Positions 1 to 5,845 of a stretch of DNA of 8,713 nucleotides are shown here, piece by piece (positions within the stretch are counted from its first letter, which is position 1; each line of letters starts with the position of its first letter). The stretch spans positions 1 through 8,713 of the forward strand of contig CAZUOL010000048.1 of the NCBI GenBank assembly GCA_964621845.1. The letters run 5' to 3'. The notes below the pieces were generated by a model. The model made no database searches, was not told the origin of the DNA, and saw only the letters and a program-made list of their open reading frames with translations. Made by a program: the position numbers and the translations under genes. The stretch comes from CAYRKQ01 sp964621845. GTDB lineage: Bacteria; Patescibacteriota; Saccharimonadia; Saccharimonadales; UBA7683.

Positions 1-23
1 TGCATCGTTTCTGGTTTTGACAT
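1..23 (-). CDS. 5' end of an unidentified gene leaving the left edge
   Basis: Only the first seven codons are inside the window, reading M-S-K-P-E-T-M on the minus strand. The start is well supported: the complement of 30-34 reads GGAGG, six bases before the ATG, which is the clearest Shine-Dalgarno in the left half of the window. The product cannot be identified from seven residues. Its context is notable because it lies directly downstream of a candidate cysteine-codon attenuator (51-133), so I infer that its expression may depend on readthrough of that terminator. A function in cysteine or sulfur supply would be an obvious guess, but nothing visible here shows it. Confidence 0.5.
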
Positions 24-50
24 TTTATTCCTCCATAATATTAAGATATG

Positions 51-73
51 AAAAAGCCCGGGTGTTGCCCGGG
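51..73 (-). terminator. Intrinsic terminator hairpin (attenuator candidate)
   Basis: On the minus strand CCCGGG (73-68), loop CAACA (67-63) and CCCGGG (62-57) form a six-base-pair all-GC stem. It is followed by C and then five T (55-51). It lies between the upstream promoter/short ORF and the Shine-Dalgarno of the gene starting at 23. It could therefore be a regulated terminator within a leader rather than the end of an operon. The GC-rich stem also has T-rich sequence on the plus side (78-93), so it may terminate in both directions. Confidence 0.6.
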
Positions 74-133
74 TATGATTTTGTGTTATTTTTCTACATC
101 AACATGAGCAACTACTACAGGTACAGTTGTTGC
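57..133 (-). promoter_or_regulatory. Leader RNA with alternative folds (trp-like attenuator candidate)
   Basis: Four segments can be paired on the minus-strand RNA. Segment 1 (133-125, GCAACAACT) pairs with segment 2 (116-108, AGTAGTTGC) as a nine-position stem with one A-A mismatch and an 8-base loop. Segment 3 (73-68) pairs with segment 4 (62-57) to make the terminator. In the competing fold, GTTGCTC (112-106) pairs with GGGCAAC (70-64) over seven positions including one G-U. That removes the 3' arm of the first hairpin and the 5' arm of the terminator. Cysteine codons of the short ORF (99-173) run through segments 1 and 2. This is the 1:2 / 2:3 / 3:4 layout known from amino-acid attenuators. 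Pairings were made by eye, without energy calculation. Confidence 0.4.
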
Positions 134-173
134 AGCTACAAGGGTAGATTTTTATTGATTCAGTATATTTCAC
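99..173 (-). CDS. 24-codon cysteine-rich ORF, possible leader peptide
   Basis: A GTG-initiated ORF of 24 codons ending in TGA. It has a plain N-terminal half and a tail reading CSCNNCTCSSCSC, which is three CXC units with exact two-residue spacing and six cysteines in the last 13 residues. The GTG lies seven bases after a TAAAAT -10 element with an upstream TG, so the mRNA would begin one or a few bases before the start codon. Three other genes in this window show the same short spacing. The neighbouring proteins are nearly cysteine-free, which makes the codon cluster stand out. Leaderless polycysteine short ORFs acting as cysteine-responsive attenuators are known in mycobacteria; the assignment here is inference by analogy. 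Alternatives are a tiny metal-binding peptide or a chance ORF, since the region is also constrained by a hairpin. Confidence 0.35.
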   Translation of the reverse strand: MKYTESIKIYPCSCNNCTCSSCSC

Positions 174-180
174 TTTTCCA

Positions 181-189
181 ATTTTACCA
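181..189 (-). promoter_or_regulatory. Extended -10 promoter for the leader and the gene at 23
   Basis: The minus strand reads TGGTAAAAT, a TAAAAT -10 hexamer with a TG one base upstream. No good -35 is seen at 17-18 bases (TATTTT or ATATTT), which is acceptable for an extended -10 promoter. The predicted start is near 174, next to the GTG of the cysteine-rich ORF. It is divergent from the promoter at 210-236. Confidence 0.4.
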
Positions 190-209
190 TACAAACACAG
201 AATAAAATA

Positions 210-236
210 TTTACAAAAACAGAAATATCTTATAAT
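210..236 (+). promoter_or_regulatory. Promoter of the 245-1069 gene
   Basis: TTTACA (210-215) and a perfect TATAAT (231-236) are separated by 15 bases, a little shorter than ideal; TATTTA at 208-213 would give 17. Transcription would start around 243-245, which coincides with the ATG at 245 and implies a leaderless mRNA. There is no Shine-Dalgarno upstream of either ATG. Confidence 0.6.
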
Positions 237-244
237 ATATGCAC

Positions 245-1069
245 ATGAATACAGCTATTTCAGGCCCTTCCTTTGCTGAAGAGTTGACATTGATGCCGGT
301 AGGTTTTCAAGGTGAACCGCTTGTACCTGAAGGCTATTATTTGACGAACAACGATTGGCTTTTCGGCTCGGCCGCTCGTATTGCAGTGCGTCACAGACCG
401 ACACCGCCAGAAGCTACCACCTCGGTATATCTGACTGTCGGCAACGGTGGATTTGAATCGATGTCACGCCTTTTACCAGATGAGGTAGCATTTTTACATG
501 TTGATCATGACCCACGGGTGCTATTTGCTAATCAAATTGCTCACCAGTCGATTATGCAAAGTGCAAAACGTTCAGAATTTTATGAAGCCATTGGGGGTAT
601 TGCAAGCGGCTATCAGCCTGGCAGTAGTGAGGCGCAAACCTGGCAAGAAAAGTATCTTTACCAGCGGGAACGGTGGAGTGTTGTTGGGCGTTTCATGCCC
701 TGGTTATCGGCACATTTTTTGGCTTCCGAACGTTCGTTTCAGAATGCAAAACGTTCACTACAAGGTAGAGCAATAGCCTATTTTGCTATGGATATTTTTA
801 ACCAGGAGCACAGGCTGATCCTCGCGTCTAAGCTCGCGCGTGCTGCTGCAGAGGTGGGTATTTTGAACGTTACGAACGTGTTTGACCCATACTACAACCG
901 TCAAAACGCAAAGGTTGATGAGGTTATCGAGGATCTGCCGGTAGCTGAAGGGCTTGTTGTATTGCAATCAACCAACAAAAAGCGTACACGTGTTGGTCTG
1001 AAGGGGGCCCCTTATCAGCGGTTTGGTGCTGATGTGCGAGTTGATAGGTCAGTCTGCTTGCGCAAGTAG
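245..1069 (+). CDS. Rossmann-fold, SAM-methyltransferase-like protein of unknown substrate
   Basis: A soluble protein of 274 residues with no signal peptide or membrane segment. Around residues 60-69 the sequence SVYLTVGNGG looks like the first strand and glycine loop of a class I SAM-dependent methyltransferase. About 20 residues later FLHVDHDP fits the second strand with its acidic residue. Further on, FAMDIF (about 180-185) and ILNVTNVFDPYYN (about 206-218) fit the later strands and the post-strand-4 motif, which is the layout of poorly characterised families such as LIC_10091-like or DUF3419-like proteins. I could not identify a substrate or a named family. The ATG at 245 is preferred over the in-frame ATG at 239 because the TATAAT ending at 236 would place the transcript start past 239. 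Its last 21 bases overlap the end of the convergent DHH gene. It has one cysteine, four codons from the end. Confidence 0.75.
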   Translation: MNTAISGPSFAEELTLMPVGFQGEPLVPEGYYLTNNDWLFGSAARIAVRHRPTPPEATTSVYLTVGNGGFESMSRLLPDEVAFLHVDHDPRVLFANQIAHQSIMQSAKRSEFYEAIGGIASGYQPGSSEAQTWQEKYLYQRERWSVVGRFMPWLSAHFLASERSFQNAKRSLQGRAIAYFAMDIFNQEHRLILASKLARAAAEVGILNVTNVFDPYYNRQNAKVDEVIEDLPVAEGLVVLQSTNKKRTRVGLKGAPYQRFGADVRVDRSVCLRK

Positions 1070-2023
1070 TGCTTCAGTGTGCTTCACCAGCTCTTTTTTT
1101 AGATCATCGATTTGCCAATCGGTAACTTTAAAGCCAGCAGCGTATGCATGCCCACCGCCACCAAAGTGTGCGGCGAGCTCACCTGCGATCGGCGTGTTGG
1201 AGCGAATCTTACCCGTCAGTTTGCCATCTGGATACTGCTTAATTGCTACCGAGAGAGCAACGCCAGATGTATTTCTGAGTTCCTCAAGTGCGAGCATGCT
1301 AGGGTTGTAGTGCGGACTGAACTCCTCAATTTCTTCCCAGGGGATATGAACGTAAGCGAGCTTGCCATCTAGGAGATACTCAATGCGCTGCAAAAGCCTG
1401 CCTTTGTAGGTCACGAGCTCTGGAGATTTTTGCATCATTTCACGCCGACGCGTGTCAATATCACTCATTTTGGCGCCAGCATCTAACATATCGGCTACAA
1501 TTCTGAGTGTTTGGCTGTTCACGGCCTCAGTCGTCATGCCAAGCGTGTCGGCAAGGATGGCTTCGATAATACGTGTGGCAGCTGCTTGGTTGATCTGCCA
1601 ACCCTCTTTATGTGCCAATTGGTAGACAATCTCACCGGTGGCGACTACATCGCCTTCGCCTTTGTAGAACTCAGCATGTTGGAGAGGGAGGTCATTTTCA
1701 ACTGGATGGCAATCAAGTACGAGCAGCGGTTTTTTATTGATAGCGTTTAAGCGCTCACCCTTTAGGGTGTTTTCAAGCAGACTTCCAGACACCGTGTCGA
1801 CAATAATGCATAGGTCAAAGTTGTTTGGGAACTCATCAGTAATACGGTCTTGCCCAGTAATGTAACGCAGATAATCGGGAATATGTACGTAGCTGTAGAT
1901 AGTTACTTCTTTACCAGCGTCACCCAGAATCTCTTCGAGGGCCAGTGCCGAGGCAACGCTGTCGCCATCCGGATTTTCCGGTTGCAGAACTACAATTTTT
2001 TTCACATCTGACCAATTGAACAT
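1049..2023 (-). CDS. DHH/DHHA1 phosphoesterase, NrnA-like oligoribonuclease/pAp phosphatase
   Basis: 324 residues, the usual length for NrnA-type proteins, which degrade 2-5-nt RNA fragments and/or dephosphorylate pAp using Mn ions in the cytoplasm. The DHH domain shows NPDGDSVAS (17-25), the acidic IIVDT (72-77), a DCH triplet (104-106) and EAILADTLGMT (about 154-164). The DHHA1 domain ends with the nucleotide-binding GELAAHFGGGGHAYAAG motif (281-297). Two usual active-site positions differ: the histidine that normally opens the first motif (HxxPDxD) is replaced, giving PENPDGD, and the signature DHH reads DCH. Cysteine may still bind metal, but the activity may be altered. It lies 26 bases after recR on the same strand with no clear Shine-Dalgarno, which suggests cotranscription. 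Its 3' end overlaps the convergent gene. The fold is certain; nrnA function is inferred. Confidence 0.9.
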   Translation of the reverse strand: MFNWSDVKKIVVLQPENPDGDSVASALALEEILGDAGKEVTIYSYVHIPDYLRYITGQDRITDEFPNNFDLCIIVDTVSGSLLENTLKGERLNAINKKPLLVLDCHPVENDLPLQHAEFYKGEGDVVATGEIVYQLAHKEGWQINQAAATRIIEAILADTLGMTTEAVNSQTLRIVADMLDAGAKMSDIDTRRREMMQKSPELVTYKGRLLQRIEYLLDGKLAYVHIPWEEIEEFSPHYNPSMLALEELRNTSGVALSVAIKQYPDGKLTGKIRSNTPIAGELAAHFGGGGHAYAAGFKVTDWQIDDLKKELVKHTEALLAQAD

Positions 2024-2049
2024 CGGTTACATTGTACCACGCAACGGGC

Positions 2050-2661
2050 CTATAAGAGGGTGCGGCCTTCGAGGGCATGTTTGAGGGTGATTTGATCGGC
2101 GTATTCAAGATCAATGCCTACTGGGAGCCCGCGTGCCAGACGGCTAATTTTAACCTCTATGTCTTCTTCTTCAATCATTTTTTGAATAAACAAAGCGGTG
2201 CTCTCGCCTTCAACTGATGCGTTGGTCGCAAGAATGAGCTCTTGTACGTGATCTTCTTTGATTCGCGAGATCAATTCATTTATATGGAGCTGTTCAGGGC
2301 CAATGCCATCAATCGGGCTGATGACACCGCCGAGCACATGGTAAGTCCCCTTAAACTGGGCTGTCTTTTCTAGGGCAACGATATCGATGGGATCTTCTAC
2401 CACTGCTACCGTAGATTTATCGCGGGCAGGGTCAGCATAAAGGCTGGAAATTTCTTCTGAAGCGTCAATGAGTGCAAACGTCTTGGGGCAGGTCTTGAGC
2501 CTGACGTGAAGCTGTTCAAGTGCTTGCGCGAGCTGCTTGGCATCGTTTGAAGATCGCTTTAATATACCCAGGGCATAACGCTCTGCGGTACGCGGTCCCA
2601 CTCCAGAAAGTTTGCCGAGTTGTTCAATTAAATCTTCTAATGCTCGCGGCAGCACAGCCAT
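2050..2661 (-). CDS. recR: Recombination protein RecR with a degenerate zinc finger
   Basis: 203 residues, full length. RecR works with RecO (and RecF) to load RecA at single-strand gaps and forms a ring around DNA. The helix-hairpin-helix near the N terminus reads LGKLSGVGPRTAERYAL (15-31). The Toprim domain begins at VAVVEDPIDIVALE (85-98) and includes ATNASVEGESTA (145-156). The C-terminal part GLPVGIDLEYADQITL (178-193) is typical. The four-cysteine zinc finger between them has largely decayed: by alignment with the usual CxxC...CxxC only C58 remains, and the other positions are T61, S72 and Y75. It starts five bases after the ybaB stop codon, so it is probably translationally coupled; the SD-like AGGG is weak. 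The ybaB-recR pair is conserved across bacteria. Confidence 0.95.
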   Translation of the reverse strand: MAVLPRALEDLIEQLGKLSGVGPRTAERYALGILKRSSNDAKQLAQALEQLHVRLKTCPKTFALIDASEEISSLYADPARDKSTVAVVEDPIDIVALEKTAQFKGTYHVLGGVISPIDGIGPEQLHINELISRIKEDHVQELILATNASVEGESTALFIQKMIEEEDIEVKISRLARGLPVGIDLEYADQITLKHALEGRTLL

Positions 2662-2666
2662 AAATT

Positions 2667-2954
2667 TTAGAGCCCTAGGTTACCGAGTTGGCCCATCATT
2701 GGCTTCATTTTCTCGGCAGCAAGTTGTTGGGATTCGTTAATCGCCTGTTTAATAGCCTCTTCGAGCCACGTTTCAAGCTCCCTGATGTCTTTTAAGTCAA
2801 CTTGCTCAGGATCGATGGTGATCTTCTTCAGCTTCTGTTCTCCATTAATTTGCACTGTTACAGCGCCGTCACCGGCTTCAACCTCAACAATTGTTTTGGC
2901 GAGCTCTTTCTGCAGCTTTTTTACCTGCATCAGCATTTTTGCTTGATCTAACAT
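2667..2954 (-). CDS. ybaB: Nucleoid-associated protein YbaB/EbfC
   Basis: 95 residues, slightly shorter than E. coli YbaB (about 109). Members are small dimeric DNA-binding proteins with a central sheet flanked by long helices. Visible here are an N-terminal helix rich in K/Q (MLMQVKKLQKELAK, 7-20), the strand region IVEVEAGDGAVTVQINGEQKL (22-42), the conserved ITIDPEQVD stretch (45-53), and a C-terminal helix with the M/G-rich end MKPMMGQLGNLGL that is typical of the family. The start is supported by GAGAGG five bases before the ATG. It is followed after five bases by recR, with which it is often paired. Its mRNA may start from a TATAAT overlapping the end of the upstream gene or come by readthrough. 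Confidence 0.93.
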   Translation of the reverse strand: MLDQAKMLMQVKKLQKELAKTIVEVEAGDGAVTVQINGEQKLKKITIDPEQVDLKDIRELETWLEEAIKQAINESQQLAAEKMKPMMGQLGNLGL

Positions 2955-2976
2955 GTATACCTCTCTTTCGCTTTCT

Positions 2977-2982
2977 ATTATA
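2977..2982 (-). promoter_or_regulatory. Possible -10 element before ybaB
   Basis: A perfect TATAAT on the minus strand, 22 bases before the ybaB ATG and overlapping the TAA stop of the glycosyltransferase gene. It would give a leader of about 16 bases that includes the GAGAGG Shine-Dalgarno. No convincing -35 is seen, so support is modest. Confidence 0.35.
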
Positions 2983-4441
2983 ACTGATAAACCAGCCAGC
3001 GCACATTACTCTGCTGTGTGCCGCTGGTGAGTGCTCGCGGTGAAGTTGCGTTGCGAGTTATTGGAGCCTGGCTCGGTGTTTTTGTAATGGCCCTCACCCC
3101 AGCCGGTGGCTCCACTAATGCTGTTGAGGTAGCGAAGCTTGTCTCGCAAACCGGCTCCTCTGTTTTTATAAGTGTTTCGTAGTATGAAGGCGCGTCGTAC
3201 ACCCAACAGGTGCCACTTTTACTCAGCTCATTCTTTAGTAGTCTGTAGTCTTGCAAGTACACTTTGTTGGTATCCGTTTGGCGAGGCCACAGCACAAAAT
3301 ATGATTGATAATGCAATACTGTAGCTGAAAGCAGCATGATAGTAAGCGGGATATACAAGGCAACGCGAGCATAGGGGTTTTTAGGGAAGGTGCGCTGCCA
3401 GCGATGAATGAAGTGACGCAGGCCACAGGTAAAGAATATAACAGCAGGCACAATTAGTAGACTGCCGCCTCGTGTATCTGAACTTAGGCCACTGGCAAGC
3501 GCAAGCACCCCGGCGCTTGCAAGCACCACTAGATTCAAGCGATTTACGCGAGTCACCCAAAGCATGATGACTCCAAAGAGCATAAAGATAAACTCAACAA
3601 AACGGATAAGAAAGATACCAGTTGGCCCCAGCAATGGATTGTTATCGGGCCAGATCATGGCCACGCCGCTTGCGTTTAATACCATATTCTTCATAAATAA
3701 AAATGGCGTTGGTAACTCACTTATACCCAGCAAGCTTTTGATGAATAAGGGCTCTTTGATACCAAGCGCTACGATGATACTGAGTGCCAATGCCAGTGCG
3801 GTGGCAGCTACTACTTTTACGCTCAGGGGTGCTTCGCTTGCGCGCTTTCTGAACATTACGCAGCTCCATAAACACACAGTGCTCGTAAGTACTGCATAGA
3901 TTCCAAACGGTGAAAAAAGTAGTAGGGCGCTGCTGATGCCATACCCAATCAGCCACTTTGGCTTGTTCTCAATAAGTTTCATCATAGAAAGTAGCAATAA
4001 CGAAAACCAAAAACTAAATTCGATCGCCCCTGTTCCGCTACGAGCAATAAATAAAAACCAATCAGCACTGAGTAAAAATGCTGCGGTAAGTAATGACGTG
4101 ACTCTGCCAAACCATTTTTTTAACAGATTGTACAAAATGACAACGGTTGCGGCAGCAATCATAATGCTAGGTAACCTGATACTGATGGCACTTACGCCAA
4201 ATATATGCAGGCTCAGCCATTGCAATATGCCATGCAACGGATACAGCGGAAAGCGCATGAGGTCTGCAAGTGCGCTGCTCGAGGCAGCCATCTGCAGTTC
4301 CTGGCTACTCAACCCGTTTGGTAGTGATCCGAGCCGCCATGCGAGAAAATAAAGCGCAAACACACCAACAATAAGGTAGGCAAAAATATAACGGTAGTCG
4401 TAGAGTACGACACTCTGGAGTGTTTTAAACTTAACCCTCAT
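2978..4441 (-). CDS. Polytopic membrane glycosyltransferase, GT39/ArnT-like
   Basis: 487 residues with around ten to twelve hydrophobic segments, starting with one at about 18-36. The arrangement fits the GT-C/GT39 (PMT_2) family, which transfers sugars from polyprenyl-phosphate carriers to proteins or glycolipids on the outer face of the membrane. After the first helix comes GSLPNGLSSQELQMA, the place where this family has its acidic catalytic loop. Then FPLYPLHGILQWLSLHIFG (64-82) and SIRLPSIMIAA (87-97) match the family's loop and second helix. The usual D-E of the first loop is Q47-E48 here. The last 100 residues or so are not membranous and end in a stretch rich in T, S, P and A. The -10 box TATACT lies nine bases before the ATG and no Shine-Dalgarno is visible, so the transcript may be almost leaderless. 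It sits between dnaB and ybaB without functional kinship. It has five cysteines, more than any neighbour. The target is unknown. Confidence 0.75.
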   Translation of the reverse strand: MRVKFKTLQSVVLYDYRYIFAYLIVGVFALYFLAWRLGSLPNGLSSQELQMAASSSALADLMRFPLYPLHGILQWLSLHIFGVSAISIRLPSIMIAAATVVILYNLLKKWFGRVTSLLTAAFLLSADWFLFIARSGTGAIEFSFWFSLLLLSMMKLIENKPKWLIGYGISSALLLFSPFGIYAVLTSTVCLWSCVMFRKRASEAPLSVKVVAATALALALSIIVALGIKEPLFIKSLLGISELPTPFLFMKNMVLNASGVAMIWPDNNPLLGPTGIFLIRFVEFIFMLFGVIMLWVTRVNRLNLVVLASAGVLALASGLSSDTRGGSLLIVPAVIFFTCGLRHFIHRWQRTFPKNPYARVALYIPLTIMLLSATVLHYQSYFVLWPRQTDTNKVYLQDYRLLKNELSKSGTCWVYDAPSYYETLIKTEEPVCETSFATSTALVEPPAGVRAITKTPSQAPITRNATSPRALTSGTQQSNVRWLVYQL

Positions 4442-4450
4442 TATATGTAC

Positions 4451-4456
4451 AGTATA
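4451..4456 (-). promoter_or_regulatory. -10 element of the glycosyltransferase gene
   Basis: TATACT on the minus strand, nine bases before the ATG at 4441, giving a predicted leader of zero to about three bases. A second TATAAT overlaps the start codon itself and is not useful for this gene. The -35 region falls in the 7-bp tandem repeat and has no good match. Confidence 0.4.
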
Positions 4457-4461
4457 TCATC

Positions 4462-4496
4462 TGCTAAATGCTAAATGCTAAATGCTAAATGCTTAA
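4462..4496. repeat. Tandem 7-bp repeat, TGCTAAA x4 plus one variant
   Basis: Four perfect TGCTAAA units (4462-4489) are followed by TGCTTAA (4490-4496). The array covers the dnaB stop codon (TAA, 4493-4495) and extends to a few bases before the -10 box of the glycosyltransferase gene. It fills the position where a -35 element would be. Confidence 0.95.
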
Positions 4497-5845
4497 TGAC
4501 TGGTGTCGAGCGAAAGGAACTTTAACTTTTCAGAGCTGAAGTAGAGTTCAATTCTACCTGTTGGACCGTTACGGTGTTTCGCAATGATTAAGTCGGTGAT
4601 ATGTTGACGGTCGGTTTCAGGGTTGTAGTAGTCTTCACGGTAGATAAACATCACAATGTCTGCATCTTGCTCGATCGAACCTGATTCGCGCAAATCAGAA
4701 AGCTGCGGTTGCTTATCAGGCCTTTGTTCAACAGTACGAGAAAGCTGGCTCAGTGCGACTACCGGTACATTCAGCTCACGGGCAATCAGCTTTAAGCCGC
4801 GGCTGATTTCTGAAATTTCTTGCACGCGGTTGAAATCACCACCCGACTTGCCAGTGCCAGACATCAACTGCAGGTAATCGACTACAATTAAGCCTAAGGG
4901 GTGTTTGTTAGCTTCGCGACGAGCCTTTGTGCGCATTTCGAGCACGCTAATGCCGGGCGTATCATCAATAAATATTGGAGCTTCGCTTAAGGCGCCCATG
5001 GCATGCCCTAGTTTTTCAAAATCTTCATCACTTAAATCACCTGTTCGAATACGCCAGGCATCAACGCCGCTTTCGGCGGCGAGCATACGGTCAACCAGTT
5101 GATCTTTGCTCATTTCAAGACTGAAGAATAAGACGGCTTGTTTTTCAAGCGTTGCAACATTTTGCACCAAGTTTCCTACCAGTGTCGTCTTACCCATCGC
5201 TGGTCTGGCGGCCAAAACGATCAAATCTGAACGTTGCAATCCGGATGTTTTTTTATCGAGGTCTTTCCAGCCGGTTCGTATCCCGCGGAGTGCCCCCTTG
5301 TTTTTATGGAGTTCGTCAAGTCGGTCAAAGCCTTCAGCAAGAATTTGCTCAATTGAAACCAGATCTTGCTTAAGAGTGCGTTGTGAAACACCAAACAAGC
5401 GTGCTTCAGCCTGTTCTAAAATCTCTTGCACCGAAGCGGTGTTATCATCAAAACTAAGAGTCGTAATATCTTCAGCTGCTCGAATCAATTTTCTACGCAT
5501 GGCCTTCTCGGCTACGATGTCTGCATAATGCTCGCCATGTGCAGCGGTAGGTACGGCATTGGTAAGCTCTGTTAAATAACTCGAGCCGCCGATGTCTTCG
5601 AGCTCGCTGCTATCCCTGAGGCTACTTGAGAGCGTCAGTAGGTCAACGGGTTTATTTTGCTCGTACAGTCGTAAAATCGCATTGTAGATAGTGCCATGTC
5701 TTTTTTCGTAAAAATCCTCGCTGCTAATTTTATCGGCAATCGCCGTAATTACCTCGCTATCAAGTAAAATTGAGCCGAGCAAACTTACTTCGGCGTCGAC
5801 ATTTTGTGGTGGTACCTTCCCCGCTATTTCAGATGTTGTTGGCAT
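4493..5845 (-). CDS. dnaB: Replicative DNA helicase DnaB
   Basis: 450 residues from the ATG at 5845; an in-frame TTG one codon earlier is a less likely start. DnaB is the hexameric 5'-3' helicase that unwinds the fork and interacts with primase and the clamp loader. The N-terminal domain begins PPQNVDAEVSLLGSIL (12-27). The RecA-like domain carries Walker A ARPAMGKT (213-220), FFSLEMS (240-246), Walker B LIVVDYLQLM (319-328), the VVALSQLSRTVEQR motif (362-375) and DLRESGSIEQDAD (384-396). The length is normal and no intein interrupts the motifs. The Shine-Dalgarno GGAGGAG lies inside the last codons of dnaX, and the two reading frames overlap by 17 bases, so translation is probably coupled. 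The protein has no cysteine. Confidence 0.97.
   Translation of the reverse strand: MPTTSEIAGKVPPQNVDAEVSLLGSILLDSEVITAIADKISSEDFYEKRHGTIYNAILRLYEQNKPVDLLTLSSSLRDSSELEDIGGSSYLTELTNAVPTAAHGEHYADIVAEKAMRRKLIRAAEDITTLSFDDNTASVQEILEQAEARLFGVSQRTLKQDLVSIEQILAEGFDRLDELHKNKGALRGIRTGWKDLDKKTSGLQRSDLIVLAARPAMGKTTLVGNLVQNVATLEKQAVLFFSLEMSKDQLVDRMLAAESGVDAWRIRTGDLSDEDFEKLGHAMGALSEAPIFIDDTPGISVLEMRTKARREANKHPLGLIVVDYLQLMSGTGKSGGDFNRVQEISEISRGLKLIARELNVPVVALSQLSRTVEQRPDKQPQLSDLRESGSIEQDADIVMFIYREDYYNPETDRQHITDLIIAKHRNGPTGRIELYFSSEKLKFLSLDTSH

Noticed and set aside
101..190. Alternative minus-strand frame reading VAATTVPVVVAHVDVEK before the terminator, as the tail of a decayed small gene
   Set aside because: It looks protein-like, but the frame is closed by TGA and TAA shortly upstream and has no start codon after them. 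A degraded gene cannot be fully excluded; the Cys-rich frame is open from a well-placed GTG.
17..205. Plus-strand ORF of 62 codons at the left edge
   Set aside because: It runs through the terminator hairpin and the antisense of the leader, has no ribosome site and no protein-like composition.
1003..1018. GGGGCCCC-centred palindrome and nearby ACACGTGT as a terminator for the DHH gene
   Set aside because: The first has no loop and no T-run in the right place; the second is weak and lies within coding sequence.
1094..1100. T7 run after the plus-strand gene as an intrinsic terminator
   Set aside because: The nearest possible stem (1054-1069) is 24 bases away and has a G-U pair and a tight loop; the run encodes Lys codons of the DHH gene on the other strand.
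4493..5845. Intein in DnaB
   Set aside because: Walker A, B and the later motifs are contiguous and the length is normal.
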